Source: Marinobacter shengliensis
Lineage (GTDB): Bacteria > Pseudomonadota > Gammaproteobacteria > Pseudomonadales > Oleiphilaceae
Length of the DNA: 64,000 bases
Direction of reading: 5' to 3'
Assembly (NCBI RefSeq): GCF_003007715.1
Contig: NZ_PXNO01000007.1
Coordinates: 62,001-126,000 of the forward strand
Shown one piece after another: positions 35,473-43,999 of the stretch; position 1 is the first letter of the stretch; each line of letters begins with the position of its first letter. The notes below the pieces were generated by a model that saw only the letters and a program-made list of their open reading frames with translations, was not told the origin of the DNA and made no database searches. The translations under genes were made by a program, and so were the position numbers.

Positions 35473-36354
35473 GTGCATGTACTTGTGGTTCACGACTATG
35501 GCCCTCTTGGCAGGGTGTTGCTGGAGCGGCTGCGAAGAACCCATCTCCACGTCAGCCCGTTACTGGTCAGCGACCCGGCCAATGCCGACTTGCATGCTCT
35601 GGAGAATTGGATTCCTGAAGACACTGACCTGATTGTGAATGCCCTGTGGCTGGTAGACCCCGAAAAGGCCGAGGATAATCGCGAGGCAACGCACCAGGCG
35701 GCGTTTTCCCTGCCCCTGGCGCTGGCGGAGTTTGCCCGTGACCGGAACATGGCCCTGTTACAGCTGTCGTCTTGTTACGTCTTTGATGGCCGCAAACAGG
35801 CGGCTTACATTGCCTCCAATCCCGGGCAACCAGTCAATGAACTGGGCCGCTGGCAATGGGAGTGTGAGCAGGCGCTTCGCACCGTATTGCCCAGGCACAT
35901 CCTGCTCAGAACCGGCTGGAGCCTCGCCCGGTTTATCGAGAAGGTCCAGAAAAGCACCGCCGGAAATGAAGGGCTTTATTTGCCAGGGCGCTGCAAGGGT
36001 CAGCCGGTGGCCGTGCAGGATCTGGCAAGGGTGATTACCGCCGTAGTACTGCAGGTCGACTGTGGTGCCGAGGTATGGGGCACCTATCAGTACGCCGGGG
36101 CTGAAGAGATCAACCTTTATGAGCTGGGGCTGGCAATTGCCGGGATGCCCGGTATTCCCGAAGACATAAGGATCGTGGACGAAGTGCCCGAGTGGGGGCA
36201 TCTGGAGCCGGTGAATACCACCATGGTGTGCAGCAAGATTCGCAATACCTTTGGCATCAAGCAGCTGCCTTGGCGAACGTGGTTGTCGGAAGAGGTGGCG
36301 ATGCTGAAAACGACGCCTGAAGCAGAACCAGACAAGGCGCCGGCGAGCTCCTGA
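35473..36354 (+). CDS. RmlD-like NAD(P)-binding protein, active site altered
   Basis: 293 residues from a GTG at 35473 with GGAGG 12 bases upstream. The layout follows the RmlD branch of short-chain dehydrogenase/reductases, related to dTDP-4-dehydrorhamnose reductase and to the MAT2B regulatory subunit: HDYGPLGRVLLERL start, DLIVNALWLVDPEKAEDN, SSCYVFDG, and the C-terminal region. The catalytic YxxxK pair is missing; the place where it should stand reads LGRWQ. It is therefore probably not a rhamnose enzyme, and no other sugar genes are near. A binding or regulatory role is possible. Confidence 0.75.
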   Translation: MHVLVVHDYGPLGRVLLERLRRTHLHVSPLLVSDPANADLHALENWIPEDTDLIVNALWLVDPEKAEDNREATHQAAFSLPLALAEFARDRNMALLQLSSCYVFDGRKQAAYIASNPGQPVNELGRWQWECEQALRTVLPRHILLRTGWSLARFIEKVQKSTAGNEGLYLPGRCKGQPVAVQDLARVITAVVLQVDCGAEVWGTYQYAGAEEINLYELGLAIAGMPGIPEDIRIVDEVPEWGHLEPVNTTMVCSKIRNTFGIKQLPWRTWLSEEVAMLKTTPEAEPDKAPASS

Positions 36355-36381
36355 AGCCGCCGGCGCTGTTGGTCCCCGGGC

Positions 36382-37134
36382 TTACTGCTGGCAGCCCTGG
36401 CGAGCGAAATCCCGGGTGACCATCTGCAGGGCTTCAACATCAAGAAGTTCCACTTCCCGGCCCTTGGCCCGGATGATGCCCTGATTCTGGAAGCGGGTGA
36501 ACACCCGGCTCACGGTTTCCACGGCCAGCCCCAGGAAATTGGCGATATCGTTTCTCGCCATGGGCAAGCTGAAGTTGGTGGGCGACATTCTGCGACGGCG
36601 GAACCGGCTGGACAGCGACAGCAAAAGGGCAGCGATGCGCTCTTCGGCGGTATTCTTGCTCAGCAGCATGGCCAGTTGATGGCTGTTCTGGATTTCCTGG
36701 CTCATCAGGTGGTACATGTGGTGCTGCAGTTCCGGCAGCTTGCCGGTGAGTTCTTCCAGTTTGTCTACCGGGAACTCGCACACACTGGTGCGTTCCAGGG
36801 CTTTCGCGGTACAGGCATAGTGTTCGCTGCTCATGCTGTCGAGGCCCACCAGTTCGCCGGGCATAAAGAAGCCCGTCACTTGCTCGTCCCCACCTTCGGT
36901 AATGATGGATGTTTTGATGGAACCGCTCTTGACCGCAAAGCACGAGCGGAATGGCGTGCTCTGATCAAAGATGTGCTCGCCGCGATTGAAAATCCGCCCC
37001 TGCTGGACAATGTCTTCCAATCGCTCCAGATCGTTTTCTTCCACCGCCAGGGGAAGACACAGGTTGCTCAGGCTGCACTGCTGGCAGGACGCCTTGAGGG
37101 GAGACACTTGGTGAAGTCGAATTGCCTGGGCCAT
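36382..37134 (-). CDS. anr: Anr/FNR-type oxygen-responsive transcription regulator
   Basis: 250 residues from ATG 37134 (an ATG at 37161 is also possible; 37134 matches the length of Anr and FNR). CRP-family fold. Four cysteines that hold the oxygen-sensitive [4Fe-4S] cluster are present: C17, C20, C26 (SCQQCSLSNLC) and C108 (YACTA). The helix-turn-helix reads RNDIANFLGLAVETVSRVF, including the ExxSR contacts for TTGAT half-sites. It switches genes for low-oxygen growth. A perfect FNR box lies upstream of it, so it may control itself. Confidence 0.95.
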   Translation of the reverse strand: MAQAIRLHQVSPLKASCQQCSLSNLCLPLAVEENDLERLEDIVQQGRIFNRGEHIFDQSTPFRSCFAVKSGSIKTSIITEGGDEQVTGFFMPGELVGLDSMSSEHYACTAKALERTSVCEFPVDKLEELTGKLPELQHHMYHLMSQEIQNSHQLAMLLSKNTAEERIAALLLSLSSRFRRRRMSPTNFSLPMARNDIANFLGLAVETVSRVFTRFQNQGIIRAKGREVELLDVEALQMVTRDFARQGCQQ

Positions 37135-37310
37135 ATTGACGAACCATCCGGGTAGATCCATATCAGGCTGCGGTCATGCGCAGCCGTCCTCATTCCTGGT
37201 TGGCAAGGATTGCCCCTGCTCAGGAAGCAAGACCATGGCCAATCCGGATACGCTCAAAGTTTAGCGGACCGCCATGGGCGACAATGCTGAAACATCTGGA
37301 TTCTCACACA

Positions 37311-37324
37311 TTGATTAAAATCAA
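37311..37324. promoter_or_regulatory. Perfect FNR/Anr box upstream of anr
   Basis: TTGATTAAAATCAA matches TTGATnnnnATCAA exactly and is a full palindrome in its arms. It stands about 177 bases before the anr start codon, in the gap after the RbgA gene. CATTGT on the minus strand at 37286-37281 would be a -10 box at the distance expected for a site centred near -41, the usual place for FNR activation; this is inferred. Confidence 0.75.
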
Positions 37325-37409
37325 GTATAGCAAAAGAGTCTAGTCTTATGCGTGGATTTTAAGAAGGCTTTAGTCTAACCGGGCCGGTGGCCAAACGGTG
37401 GGTATTCGC

Positions 37410-38333
37410 TCAGGACGACCTCTTCTTGCGTTGCTCGGTACGGGCCTGCTTCTCGGCTTCCCTGGCCTCTTCATCGGCCCGGGCCTGCTGAAGTTCTCTC
37501 TCTACCATCTCAGGTGTTTCCAGGGAAATCCGGCCGATGGTTCCGGCCCTGAATTCATTGAGCAGGATCTCCGACACTTTGTGGAGGTCTGGCACACCGC
37601 CCCGGCGGAAGAACTTTCGTTTCGCGGCAATGGCATCCATCAGCGCCAGGCCATCGGCCGGTTGCTGTTCCAGACCGTAGCGGGCCATCACCAGTTCCGG
37701 GTAGGACTTGACCAGGTAGTCCGCCTCAAACATCGCCACATCCTCGAAGTCCAGCACGGCGCTGCGGATGGCGCCGGAAATGGCCAGCCGGTAACCGCAC
37801 TGTTCCGGGGACAGCTTGGGCCAGAGGAAGCCTGGCGTGTCATAGAGCAGTATGTTGTCTGGCAATTTGATGGCTTGCTGGGCCCGGGTAACCGCCGGCT
37901 CGTTGCCGGTCTTGGCGGCGGGCCGGCCGGCAAGGGTGTTGATCAGGGTGGACTTGCCAACGTTCGGAATGCCCAGGATCATCACCCGAAGCGCGCTTTT
38001 CTGCCGATCATGGCCGGGGGTAAGTTCCTCGGCCAGCTTGAGGATACCCAACGCTTCCTTACGTTCGTTATGGGTCAGGGTGATGGCACGAACGCCCCGT
38101 TCCTGCTCCAGCCACTGAAGCCATTGATCGGTGATCGCCGGATCAGCCAGATCACGCTTGTTCAGGATTTTGATCAGCGGGGTGTCACCACGAAGCGAGG
38201 GCACCAGCGGGTTCTCACTGCTGAAAGGAATGCGCGCGTCGACTACCTCGATGATCAGATCCATCTGAGGCATGACTTTTTTGATCTCCTTTCGGGCCTT
38301 GTGCATGTGCCCGGGAAACCAGTTAATCGCCAT
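37410..38333 (-). CDS. rbgA: Circularly permuted GTPase, RbgA/YlqF family
   Basis: 307 residues. The GTPase motifs come in permuted order: G4 NKRDL (about 58-62) first, then the P loop GIPNVGKST (about 120) and G3 DTPG (about 165). The N-terminal AINWFPGHMHKARKEI is the family hallmark. RbgA helps assemble the large ribosomal subunit in Bacillus; the gammaproteobacterial member is likely a ribosome-assembly factor too, but this is less studied. The C-terminus is rich in Glu, Arg and Lys. The gene is alone on its strand, with anr after it. Confidence 0.92.
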   Translation of the reverse strand: MAINWFPGHMHKARKEIKKVMPQMDLIIEVVDARIPFSSENPLVPSLRGDTPLIKILNKRDLADPAITDQWLQWLEQERGVRAITLTHNERKEALGILKLAEELTPGHDRQKSALRVMILGIPNVGKSTLINTLAGRPAAKTGNEPAVTRAQQAIKLPDNILLYDTPGFLWPKLSPEQCGYRLAISGAIRSAVLDFEDVAMFEADYLVKSYPELVMARYGLEQQPADGLALMDAIAAKRKFFRRGGVPDLHKVSEILLNEFRAGTIGRISLETPEMVERELQQARADEEAREAEKQARTEQRKKRSS

Positions 38334-38442
38334 GGTGTGTGCTCCGCTCGCTGTTTAAAGGCGCCATTATGCAGGGGAATGACCAAATTTTCATAGTCGC
38401 TGCGACCCCCGTGTGCCGGGAGCCGACGGAGTTTTTTTCGGA

Positions 38443-38505
38443 AGTGTGTACAAAAAGAAGGGTGATCGGGGTGAAAAGTGGGGCCGGAATGTTTTAGTGT
38501 GTACA
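38443..38505. repeat. Paired 10-base direct repeats in divergent promoter region
   Basis: AGTGTGTACA occurs at 38443-38452 and again at 38496-38505, exactly 53 bases apart, or about five turns of the helix. Both copies are in the gap between the RbgA gene and the Spy-like gene (whose ATG is at 38573), so they could be paired operator sites of an unknown regulator on the same face of DNA. Confidence 0.45.
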
Positions 38506-38572
38506 GCCTTGAACAGTGAAAGCAACGAAATCCGGTGGTTAGAGCGTGGCCACCGGCCATTTGGAGACATTT

Positions 38573-39016
38573 ATGAAGATTGCAAAAATTATTGGTTCTG
38601 CTTTGGTGGCCATCAGCCTGTCAATGCCTGCCTTTGCCCAGCAAGCCGCCCCTGGCCAGCCTGACCAGGTAGACCAGTTGGCCGAGATGGTGGGTTTGTC
38701 TGATGACCAGCAAACTGAAATTCGCGGCATCATCGACGAAATGCAGGGCGAAATTGGTGCGCTGCGTCAGAATGCCCAGTCACTGCAGCAGGCACTGCAG
38801 GCTGAAATCAAGGCGGACTACAGCGAATCTGCCATTCGGGATAATGCCGAGAAGCTGGGTGATGTAACGGGCGAGATCGCTGCGCTGTCTGCACTGATGC
38901 AGGCCCGCGTAGATGCGGTATTCACTGAAGAACAGCGTGATGAGCTGGATCGTCGCATGCGTGAAATGCAGCAGCAGATGCAGCAGCAACAGCAGATGAT
39001 GCAGCCTGGCCAGTAA
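38573..39016 (+). CDS. Spy/CpxP-like periplasmic protein
   Basis: 147 residues from ATG 38573, with GGAG six bases upstream. A signal peptide (KIIGSALVAISLSMPAFAQ) leads to the periplasm. The mature part is helical with the heptad pattern and LSDDQQTEIRGI / FTEEQRDELDRRM stretches that resemble the LTxxQ repeats of Spy and CpxP, so it is probably an envelope stress chaperone. The last 20 residues are nearly all Gln and Met (glutamine codon repeats) and could bind copper or silver. The gene ends in a strong terminator. Confidence 0.8.
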   Translation: MKIAKIIGSALVAISLSMPAFAQQAAPGQPDQVDQLAEMVGLSDDQQTEIRGIIDEMQGEIGALRQNAQSLQQALQAEIKADYSESAIRDNAEKLGDVTGEIAALSALMQARVDAVFTEEQRDELDRRMREMQQQMQQQQQMMQPGQ

Positions 39017-39031
39017 AACCGGCTGAATCAG

Positions 39032-39065
39032 ACCCCGCCCGAGCGATGCTCCGGCGGGGTTTTTT
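39032..39065. terminator. Rho-independent terminator after the Spy-like gene
   Basis: ACCCCGCC and GGCGGGGT, with an inner GAGC/GCTC stem, followed by five T residues. The converging exporter gene ends two bases later, so its own transcript would run through the hairpin. Confidence 0.9.
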
Positions 39066-39066
39066 A

Positions 39067-41544
39067 TTATGGGGCAGGGAAAGGCTTGAACAGGATGATC
39101 AGCCTTGGCAGCAGGGTCAGGGCGCCGACCAGGGCCATGAACATGGCAAAGCCGGTGAACAGGCCGAAGTAGATGGTGGGGATGAAGTTAGACAGCACCA
39201 GAATCGAGAACCCGGAGATGATGGTCAACGAGGTGAAGAACATGGCCTGGCCGATGCTGCGGTGACATCGGTGCATGGTGGCCAGGTAATCACCGTCTTT
39301 GGCTAACTCGGTCTTGAACCGGTGGATGTAATGGATGGTGTCATCCACCGCAATGCCCACGGTGATGGCCGCCACGGTGATGGTCATCATATCCAGTGGA
39401 ATCCCCAGCCAGCCCATCAACCCAAGCACCGAGCCAGCCGCTATCAGGTTCGGGGCCATGCCGATCAGAGCCAGTTTGAGTGACCGGAACAGGATCAAAA
39501 ACATCACCATAATGGCTGCGAAAACCACCCCGATGGTTTTTATCTGGGAGTCGAACAGGCTTTGCAGCATGTTGTTGTACATGACGGTCATACCCGAGAG
39601 CTGGACTCGTTCCGGGGCGTAGCCAAGTTCCGTTGTCAGGTGGTTGTGTATGCGGTTCAGGAGGTCCTGCCGGCGCAAATCCGGCATGGTTTCCAGAATT
39701 CGGATGCTGAACCTGGCCTGGCTCTGCTCTTCCGATATATAGGGTGTCAGAAGGATGTCCTGTAAATCGTCGGGTACCGCGGCGGGCACAAACGCCAACT
39801 CAACGGCGTTGAGCGGCGTACCGCCGTTGATCTGAGCGAGCAGGTCCAGGGTGGTGCTGATCGACAGCACTTTGCCGGTCTCTGGCAGGCTGTTCAGGTA
39901 ATCGTGCACGTCACCAAGCTGGCGCATTTTCTGGTAGGTATACCAGGTGTCCCGGTAGTCTTCTTCGTCACAGTCTTCCACAAACGGGTCGCAATCGCTG
40001 GCGAAGGGGTCGTCGCTGTAGTTCTCAGGTGGCGGCTCATCGGTAATCACCACGTCCAGCGGGGTGGTGCCGCCAAGCCGGTCGTCTATGGTGATCATGC
40101 CCTGGTGGATTTCGGTGGAGGATTTGAAGTAATCAATAAAGCTGTTCTCAACGGTCAGCCGGTTCAGGCCAATCACGCACAGCACGGCAATCACCCCGGA
40201 GCCCACTAGCACGGTGCCGCCAAACCGCTCGGTGAATCGGGCAAAGGCATCGGTGAACGGAATCCTGTCCGAGGTTACCCGGCTGTCCAAAGGGGGCGGC
40301 AGCAGGCTGAGCAGGGCAGGGAACACCAGGAAGGTGATGATGAAGGCTACGGATAGCCCCAGGGTCATCATCCAGCCGAAATCAATCACTGGTCGAATGC
40401 CGCTGAAGGTCAGGGAGCCGAAGGCGACAATGGTGGTGATGGCCATATAGAAGCAGGGTTTGATCATGGCCATGACGGTGCGGCGCAGGACATCCCGGGG
40501 CGCAGCATCTGGCTCGTCGTGCTGGAACTCCCGGTAGCGCACAATCAGGTGAATGGTGAGCGACAGAGTCATGATCAGCAGCAGGGAGATAAAGTTGGAT
40601 GAGATGACGGTAACGGGCCATTGCGCCCAGCCAAGGAAGCCAATCATCAGCCACACGGTAAAGCCACAGCACAACAGGGGCACCAGAACCCAGCGCCACT
40701 GCCGGAAGATAATCGCCAGAGTCAGCAGCAGGAACGCCAGTACACCCAGGCCAAAGGTAGACAGGTCGTTCTGGATGAAGCGAATCATATCGGCCACAAT
40801 CATCGGTACGCCACCCAGGTGAATGCTGGCGTGCTCCCGGTGGTTATCGAGGATCACCCGGACCTTCTTGATGGTGGCATCCCTCTCCTTGCCCAGGAAT
40901 TCGGTGTAACGAATGAATTCCTGGCTGACCTGTTCCAGTTGCCGTTGGTCATCGGCGCTGGCGTTGCCGGAGTTCACCCTGTCCCGCAGGTTGTCACGCT
41001 GGTTCAGCAACTCGAAATAGCGCTCGGGTGTGGGCAGGTTAACCTGAATGGCCGTGGTGCCGGCATCTTCGCTGAGCAACAGGTTCGGGTACATGGGGTT
41101 GTCCAGCAACGCCTGGCGCGCGGTATCCGGGGCAACCTCGTGTTCGTCCAGGGTCTTGATTTCAGTGTCGACGGTATCCAGCGTCAGGTCCGGACTGTGC
41201 AGCAGCGGTACGTTCAGGATGCTGTTGGTCGAGCTCACGGCTTCCAGCGCCTGCAGTTCGTCCCGTAGGGCTTTGAGGCGGCCCAGGCCTTCCGGGGTGA
41301 AGAGTGGCTCGTGGGGCGTATAAGTCACCACCAGGAAGTCGTCCGAGGTAGTGAAGGTGCGGTTTACCTGCCGGTACTCTTCCAGTGAGCGATCATTCTC
41401 AAGCACCAGCGATTCGGCGGAGGCGTCGAGCCGGAACTGGTCAAAGCGCAAGGCTGCCAGGGCCAGGATGGCTCCGAACAGGACCAGGACAATCCAGGGG
41501 TGGGGAAGGATAAAGCGATCGTAAAAAGCACCGATGCGGTTCAT
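39067..41544 (-). CDS. MMPL/RND-superfamily exporter
   Basis: 825 residues. The RND layout is seen: one N-terminal membrane helix, a periplasmic loop of about 200 residues, a block of five or six helices (about 245-430), a second periplasmic loop with a run of acidic residues (near 505-535), and a final block of six helices. Members of this branch export lipids, hopanoids or unknown hydrophobic compounds using the proton gradient; no partner membrane-fusion protein or outer-membrane channel is beside it. The substrate is unknown. It follows a chemoreceptor gene by 48 bases. Confidence 0.88.
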   Translation of the reverse strand: MNRIGAFYDRFILPHPWIVLVLFGAILALAALRFDQFRLDASAESLVLENDRSLEEYRQVNRTFTTSDDFLVVTYTPHEPLFTPEGLGRLKALRDELQALEAVSSTNSILNVPLLHSPDLTLDTVDTEIKTLDEHEVAPDTARQALLDNPMYPNLLLSEDAGTTAIQVNLPTPERYFELLNQRDNLRDRVNSGNASADDQRQLEQVSQEFIRYTEFLGKERDATIKKVRVILDNHREHASIHLGGVPMIVADMIRFIQNDLSTFGLGVLAFLLLTLAIIFRQWRWVLVPLLCCGFTVWLMIGFLGWAQWPVTVISSNFISLLLIMTLSLTIHLIVRYREFQHDEPDAAPRDVLRRTVMAMIKPCFYMAITTIVAFGSLTFSGIRPVIDFGWMMTLGLSVAFIITFLVFPALLSLLPPPLDSRVTSDRIPFTDAFARFTERFGGTVLVGSGVIAVLCVIGLNRLTVENSFIDYFKSSTEIHQGMITIDDRLGGTTPLDVVITDEPPPENYSDDPFASDCDPFVEDCDEEDYRDTWYTYQKMRQLGDVHDYLNSLPETGKVLSISTTLDLLAQINGGTPLNAVELAFVPAAVPDDLQDILLTPYISEEQSQARFSIRILETMPDLRRQDLLNRIHNHLTTELGYAPERVQLSGMTVMYNNMLQSLFDSQIKTIGVVFAAIMVMFLILFRSLKLALIGMAPNLIAAGSVLGLMGWLGIPLDMMTITVAAITVGIAVDDTIHYIHRFKTELAKDGDYLATMHRCHRSIGQAMFFTSLTIISGFSILVLSNFIPTIYFGLFTGFAMFMALVGALTLLPRLIILFKPFPAP

Positions 41545-41592
41545 GTATCAGGACTCTGCAGCGAAAAACGACTGCAGAGTGTGCCACAAACC

Positions 41593-42813
41593 TCAGTGAA
41601 CTTTGACCTTTGATGCGGCGTCTTCGAGCGATTCGATCAGGTGTTTCAGTCGACGGGTCATCTCGGCGCTGTCGGAAAGCTGGGTGACCATGCTCTGGGT
41701 GGTGTCCCGGATACCCTGGACATTGGCCAGCACGTCATCGGTACCGGCCGTCTGTTCGGCGGACATATCCGCGATTTCCTGGTTGGTCCGGTCAATGCGG
41801 GTAACCACTTCATTGATGGCTTCCAGTGCCTGGCGCCCCTGTTCCGACTCCTCCACGCAGCGGGCAGCGCTCTCTGAACTGCCGGTCATCTGCTGTACCG
41901 AGGTGTTCATGGCGGCCAACAGCTTGTCCAGTCTGGTCTGGATCTGGTCGGTGGAGTCCTGCACCCGTTGGGCCAGCTTGCGCACTTCGTCCGCGACCAC
42001 AGCAAAGCCCCGGCCCTGCTCTCCGGCCCGGGCGGCTTCAATGGCAGCATTCAGTGCCAGTAGGTTGGTCTGCTCGGCAATACCCTTGATTTCGGTGATG
42101 GTCTGGCCAATGGCCTGGCTGTTCTCGGCCAGGGATTCGACGCTGCTGGCGGAGTTGCGGATAACCTGTTCCAGCTGGCGAATGCTGTCGGCGCTCCTGC
42201 CCACGCGTTCCTGGCCGGCAAGGGCGGTGTCGCGGGCTTCGTGGGACAGGGTTTTGGCAATGCCAGACTGCTCGGCAATGCCGACGAAACTCTGCAGCAT
42301 GGTTTCGATCACTTCGGCAGAGCGATCAGCGCCAGCTTGTTGGCGGGCCAGATCATCTCGCCGGGATTCGGCCGCGAGCGTCAGTTCCTGAACCTCCCGG
42401 TTCAGCCGTTCGATAGCCTCCTTCATGCTGCGAACAACCTCGACGGTACGATCCTGCATGGCATTGAACGCGGTAGCCATCTCGCCGATCTCATCGGTGG
42501 AATCCACCGGGGCCCGCTCGCTGAGATTGCCGCTGGCCTGAACCGACACCATGGTGTCTTTGAGGCGGTGTATGTGCCGCTCTATAAAGGAAATCAGCAA
42601 TTGGGAGCCGGCCATCTCAAGTGCCATAAGCACGGCAACCACCAGGGCAAACCCCGGTGCGGTGTCGGCAAACACCTGTGAGAAGGTCGCACCAGACTGG
42701 TCAGCGATCAGCTGCATGGCGTAAAGCACCAGCAGGCAGAGCACAGCAAACACTACAATATTCAGCAACCAGAACTTGTACTTCAGCCGGGCATTGCGCA
42801 GCAGTGTCAGCAT
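41593..42813 (-). CDS. Methyl-accepting chemotaxis protein without periplasmic sensor
   Basis: 406 residues. Two N-terminal membrane segments (about 15-35 and 52-75) are separated by only a short loop, followed by a HAMP-like linker and the cytoplasmic signalling domain with the conserved tip ([34 protein letters not shown]). There is no large sensor, so it may sense membrane state or a signal inside the cell. It starts 7 bases after lipA, an odd partner, and is followed by the exporter. Confidence 0.92.
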   Translation of the reverse strand: MLTLLRNARLKYKFWLLNIVVFAVLCLLVLYAMQLIADQSGATFSQVFADTAPGFALVVAVLMALEMAGSQLLISFIERHIHRLKDTMVSVQASGNLSERAPVDSTDEIGEMATAFNAMQDRTVEVVRSMKEAIERLNREVQELTLAAESRRDDLARQQAGADRSAEVIETMLQSFVGIAEQSGIAKTLSHEARDTALAGQERVGRSADSIRQLEQVIRNSASSVESLAENSQAIGQTITEIKGIAEQTNLLALNAAIEAARAGEQGRGFAVVADEVRKLAQRVQDSTDQIQTRLDKLLAAMNTSVQQMTGSSESAARCVEESEQGRQALEAINEVVTRIDRTNQEIADMSAEQTAGTDDVLANVQGIRDTTQSMVTQLSDSAEMTRRLKHLIESLEDAASKVKVH

Positions 42814-42820
42814 GGGCGCC

Positions 42821-43867
42821 TCAGTCGATGGCTTTAACGGGAATCTGCATGGCGTTGCTCGCCTGCGGAACGTCGGGCACGGCCAGCCCCAGGTTGTTCT
42901 TGTCGAACACCCGGTCAGCCCGATAGCTGGAGCGCACCATGGGGCCTGATGGCACTTCCATGAAGCCCTTCTCCAGGCCGATGTCGCGGTAACGGTTGAA
43001 CTCTTCCGGGGTCACGTAGCGTTCCACCGGCAGATGGTTGGGAGTGGGGCGAAGGTACTGGCCAAGGGTAAGAATGTCGACGCCAATGGCCCGCAGGTCA
43101 TCCATGGTTGCCAGGATTTCTTCTTCGGTTTCACCCAGGCCGAGCATCAGGCTGGTCTTGGTAAGTACGTCTGGTCGGTGCTTCTTGGCGTGGGCGAGCA
43201 CGCTCAGGGTTTTCTCGTAACCGGCCCGGGGGTCGCGCACGCGGTGAGTCAGGCGTTTGACGGTTTCCACGTTCTGGGCGAACACGTCCAGGCCGGAATC
43301 CACCACTTTTTCCACGTCGCTCATCACCGCGTCAAAATCCGGGGTCAGGGCTTCAACGGCCACTTCCGGAGTACGCTGTTTGATGGCAGAGACGCAGGCG
43401 GCGTAGTGCGCGGCACCACCGTCGTCCAGATCGTCCCGGTCTACCGAGGTCAGAACGATGTAGCGCAGGCCCATCAGCTCCACAGACTTGGCGGTGTTCT
43501 CAGGCTCTTCCGGGTCCAGCCAGCCTTTGGGGTTGCCGGTGTCGACCGCGCAAAACTTACAGGCCCGGGTGCACACCGAGCCCATCACCATGATGGTGGC
43601 GGTGCCGTTGGTCCAGCATTCGCCGATGTTGGGGCAGTGGGATTCCTGGCATACGGTGCTCAGGCGGTGTTCCGATACATTCCGGCGCACGGCATCGTAA
43701 CGTTCGCCACCGGGCATACGCGCTCTCAGCCATTTTGGCTTGCGCTCCAGGGGCTTGTCTTCCGTGCTGGCGGCCGTTCGTTTCACGCCGTCCTTGATGG
43801 CGGAAAAGCCGTGTTCGTTACGGAATTTGGAACCACTGGTAATGCGGGGCTTTGCGCTTTCGCTCAT
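42821..43867 (-). CDS. lipA: Lipoyl synthase
   Basis: 348 residues. LipA inserts two sulfur atoms into protein-bound octanoyl groups to make lipoate. Both iron-sulfur clusters are marked: [12 protein letters not shown] (auxiliary cluster, Cx4Cx5C) and CTRACKFC (radical SAM, CxxxCxxC). The conserved serine near the C-terminus is in VRSSYRAD. It is 30 kb from lipB in this window, while in Pseudomonas the two are neighbours. The N-terminus is about 20 residues longer than in E. coli. Confidence 0.96.
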   Translation of the reverse strand: MSESAKPRITSGSKFRNEHGFSAIKDGVKRTAASTEDKPLERKPKWLRARMPGGERYDAVRRNVSEHRLSTVCQESHCPNIGECWTNGTATIMVMGSVCTRACKFCAVDTGNPKGWLDPEEPENTAKSVELMGLRYIVLTSVDRDDLDDGGAAHYAACVSAIKQRTPEVAVEALTPDFDAVMSDVEKVVDSGLDVFAQNVETVKRLTHRVRDPRAGYEKTLSVLAHAKKHRPDVLTKTSLMLGLGETEEEILATMDDLRAIGVDILTLGQYLRPTPNHLPVERYVTPEEFNRYRDIGLEKGFMEVPSGPMVRSSYRADRVFDKNNLGLAVPDVPQASNAMQIPVKAID

Positions 43868-43961
43868 TGGGCCGGAGACTCTCGCAGAAAAGGTATGGAG
43901 AACCTTAAAGGTTAATCGGCGGGGCGAGCAGTTACAAGGCAGATACGGGCAATCACGGGGT

Positions 43962-43991
43962 AACCGGGCACGACTTTGGTCGTACCCGGTT
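43962..43991. terminator. Possible terminator after metY
   Basis: AACCGGG and CCCGGTT, with inner ACGAC/GTCGT and a short loop, form a long hairpin 9 bases after the metY stop. There is no T-run, so it may work only in part or serve RNA stability. Confidence 0.5.
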
Positions 43992-43999
43992 GATGGTTA

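Noticed and set aside
37398..38396. 332-codon plus-strand frame opposite the RbgA gene
   Set aside because: The GTPase motifs on the other strand are clear; this frame has none.
38970..39010. Glutamine-codon run that looks like a microsatellite
   Set aside because: It is the coding sequence of the Gln/Met tail of the Spy-like protein, with mixed codons; not a separate repeat array.
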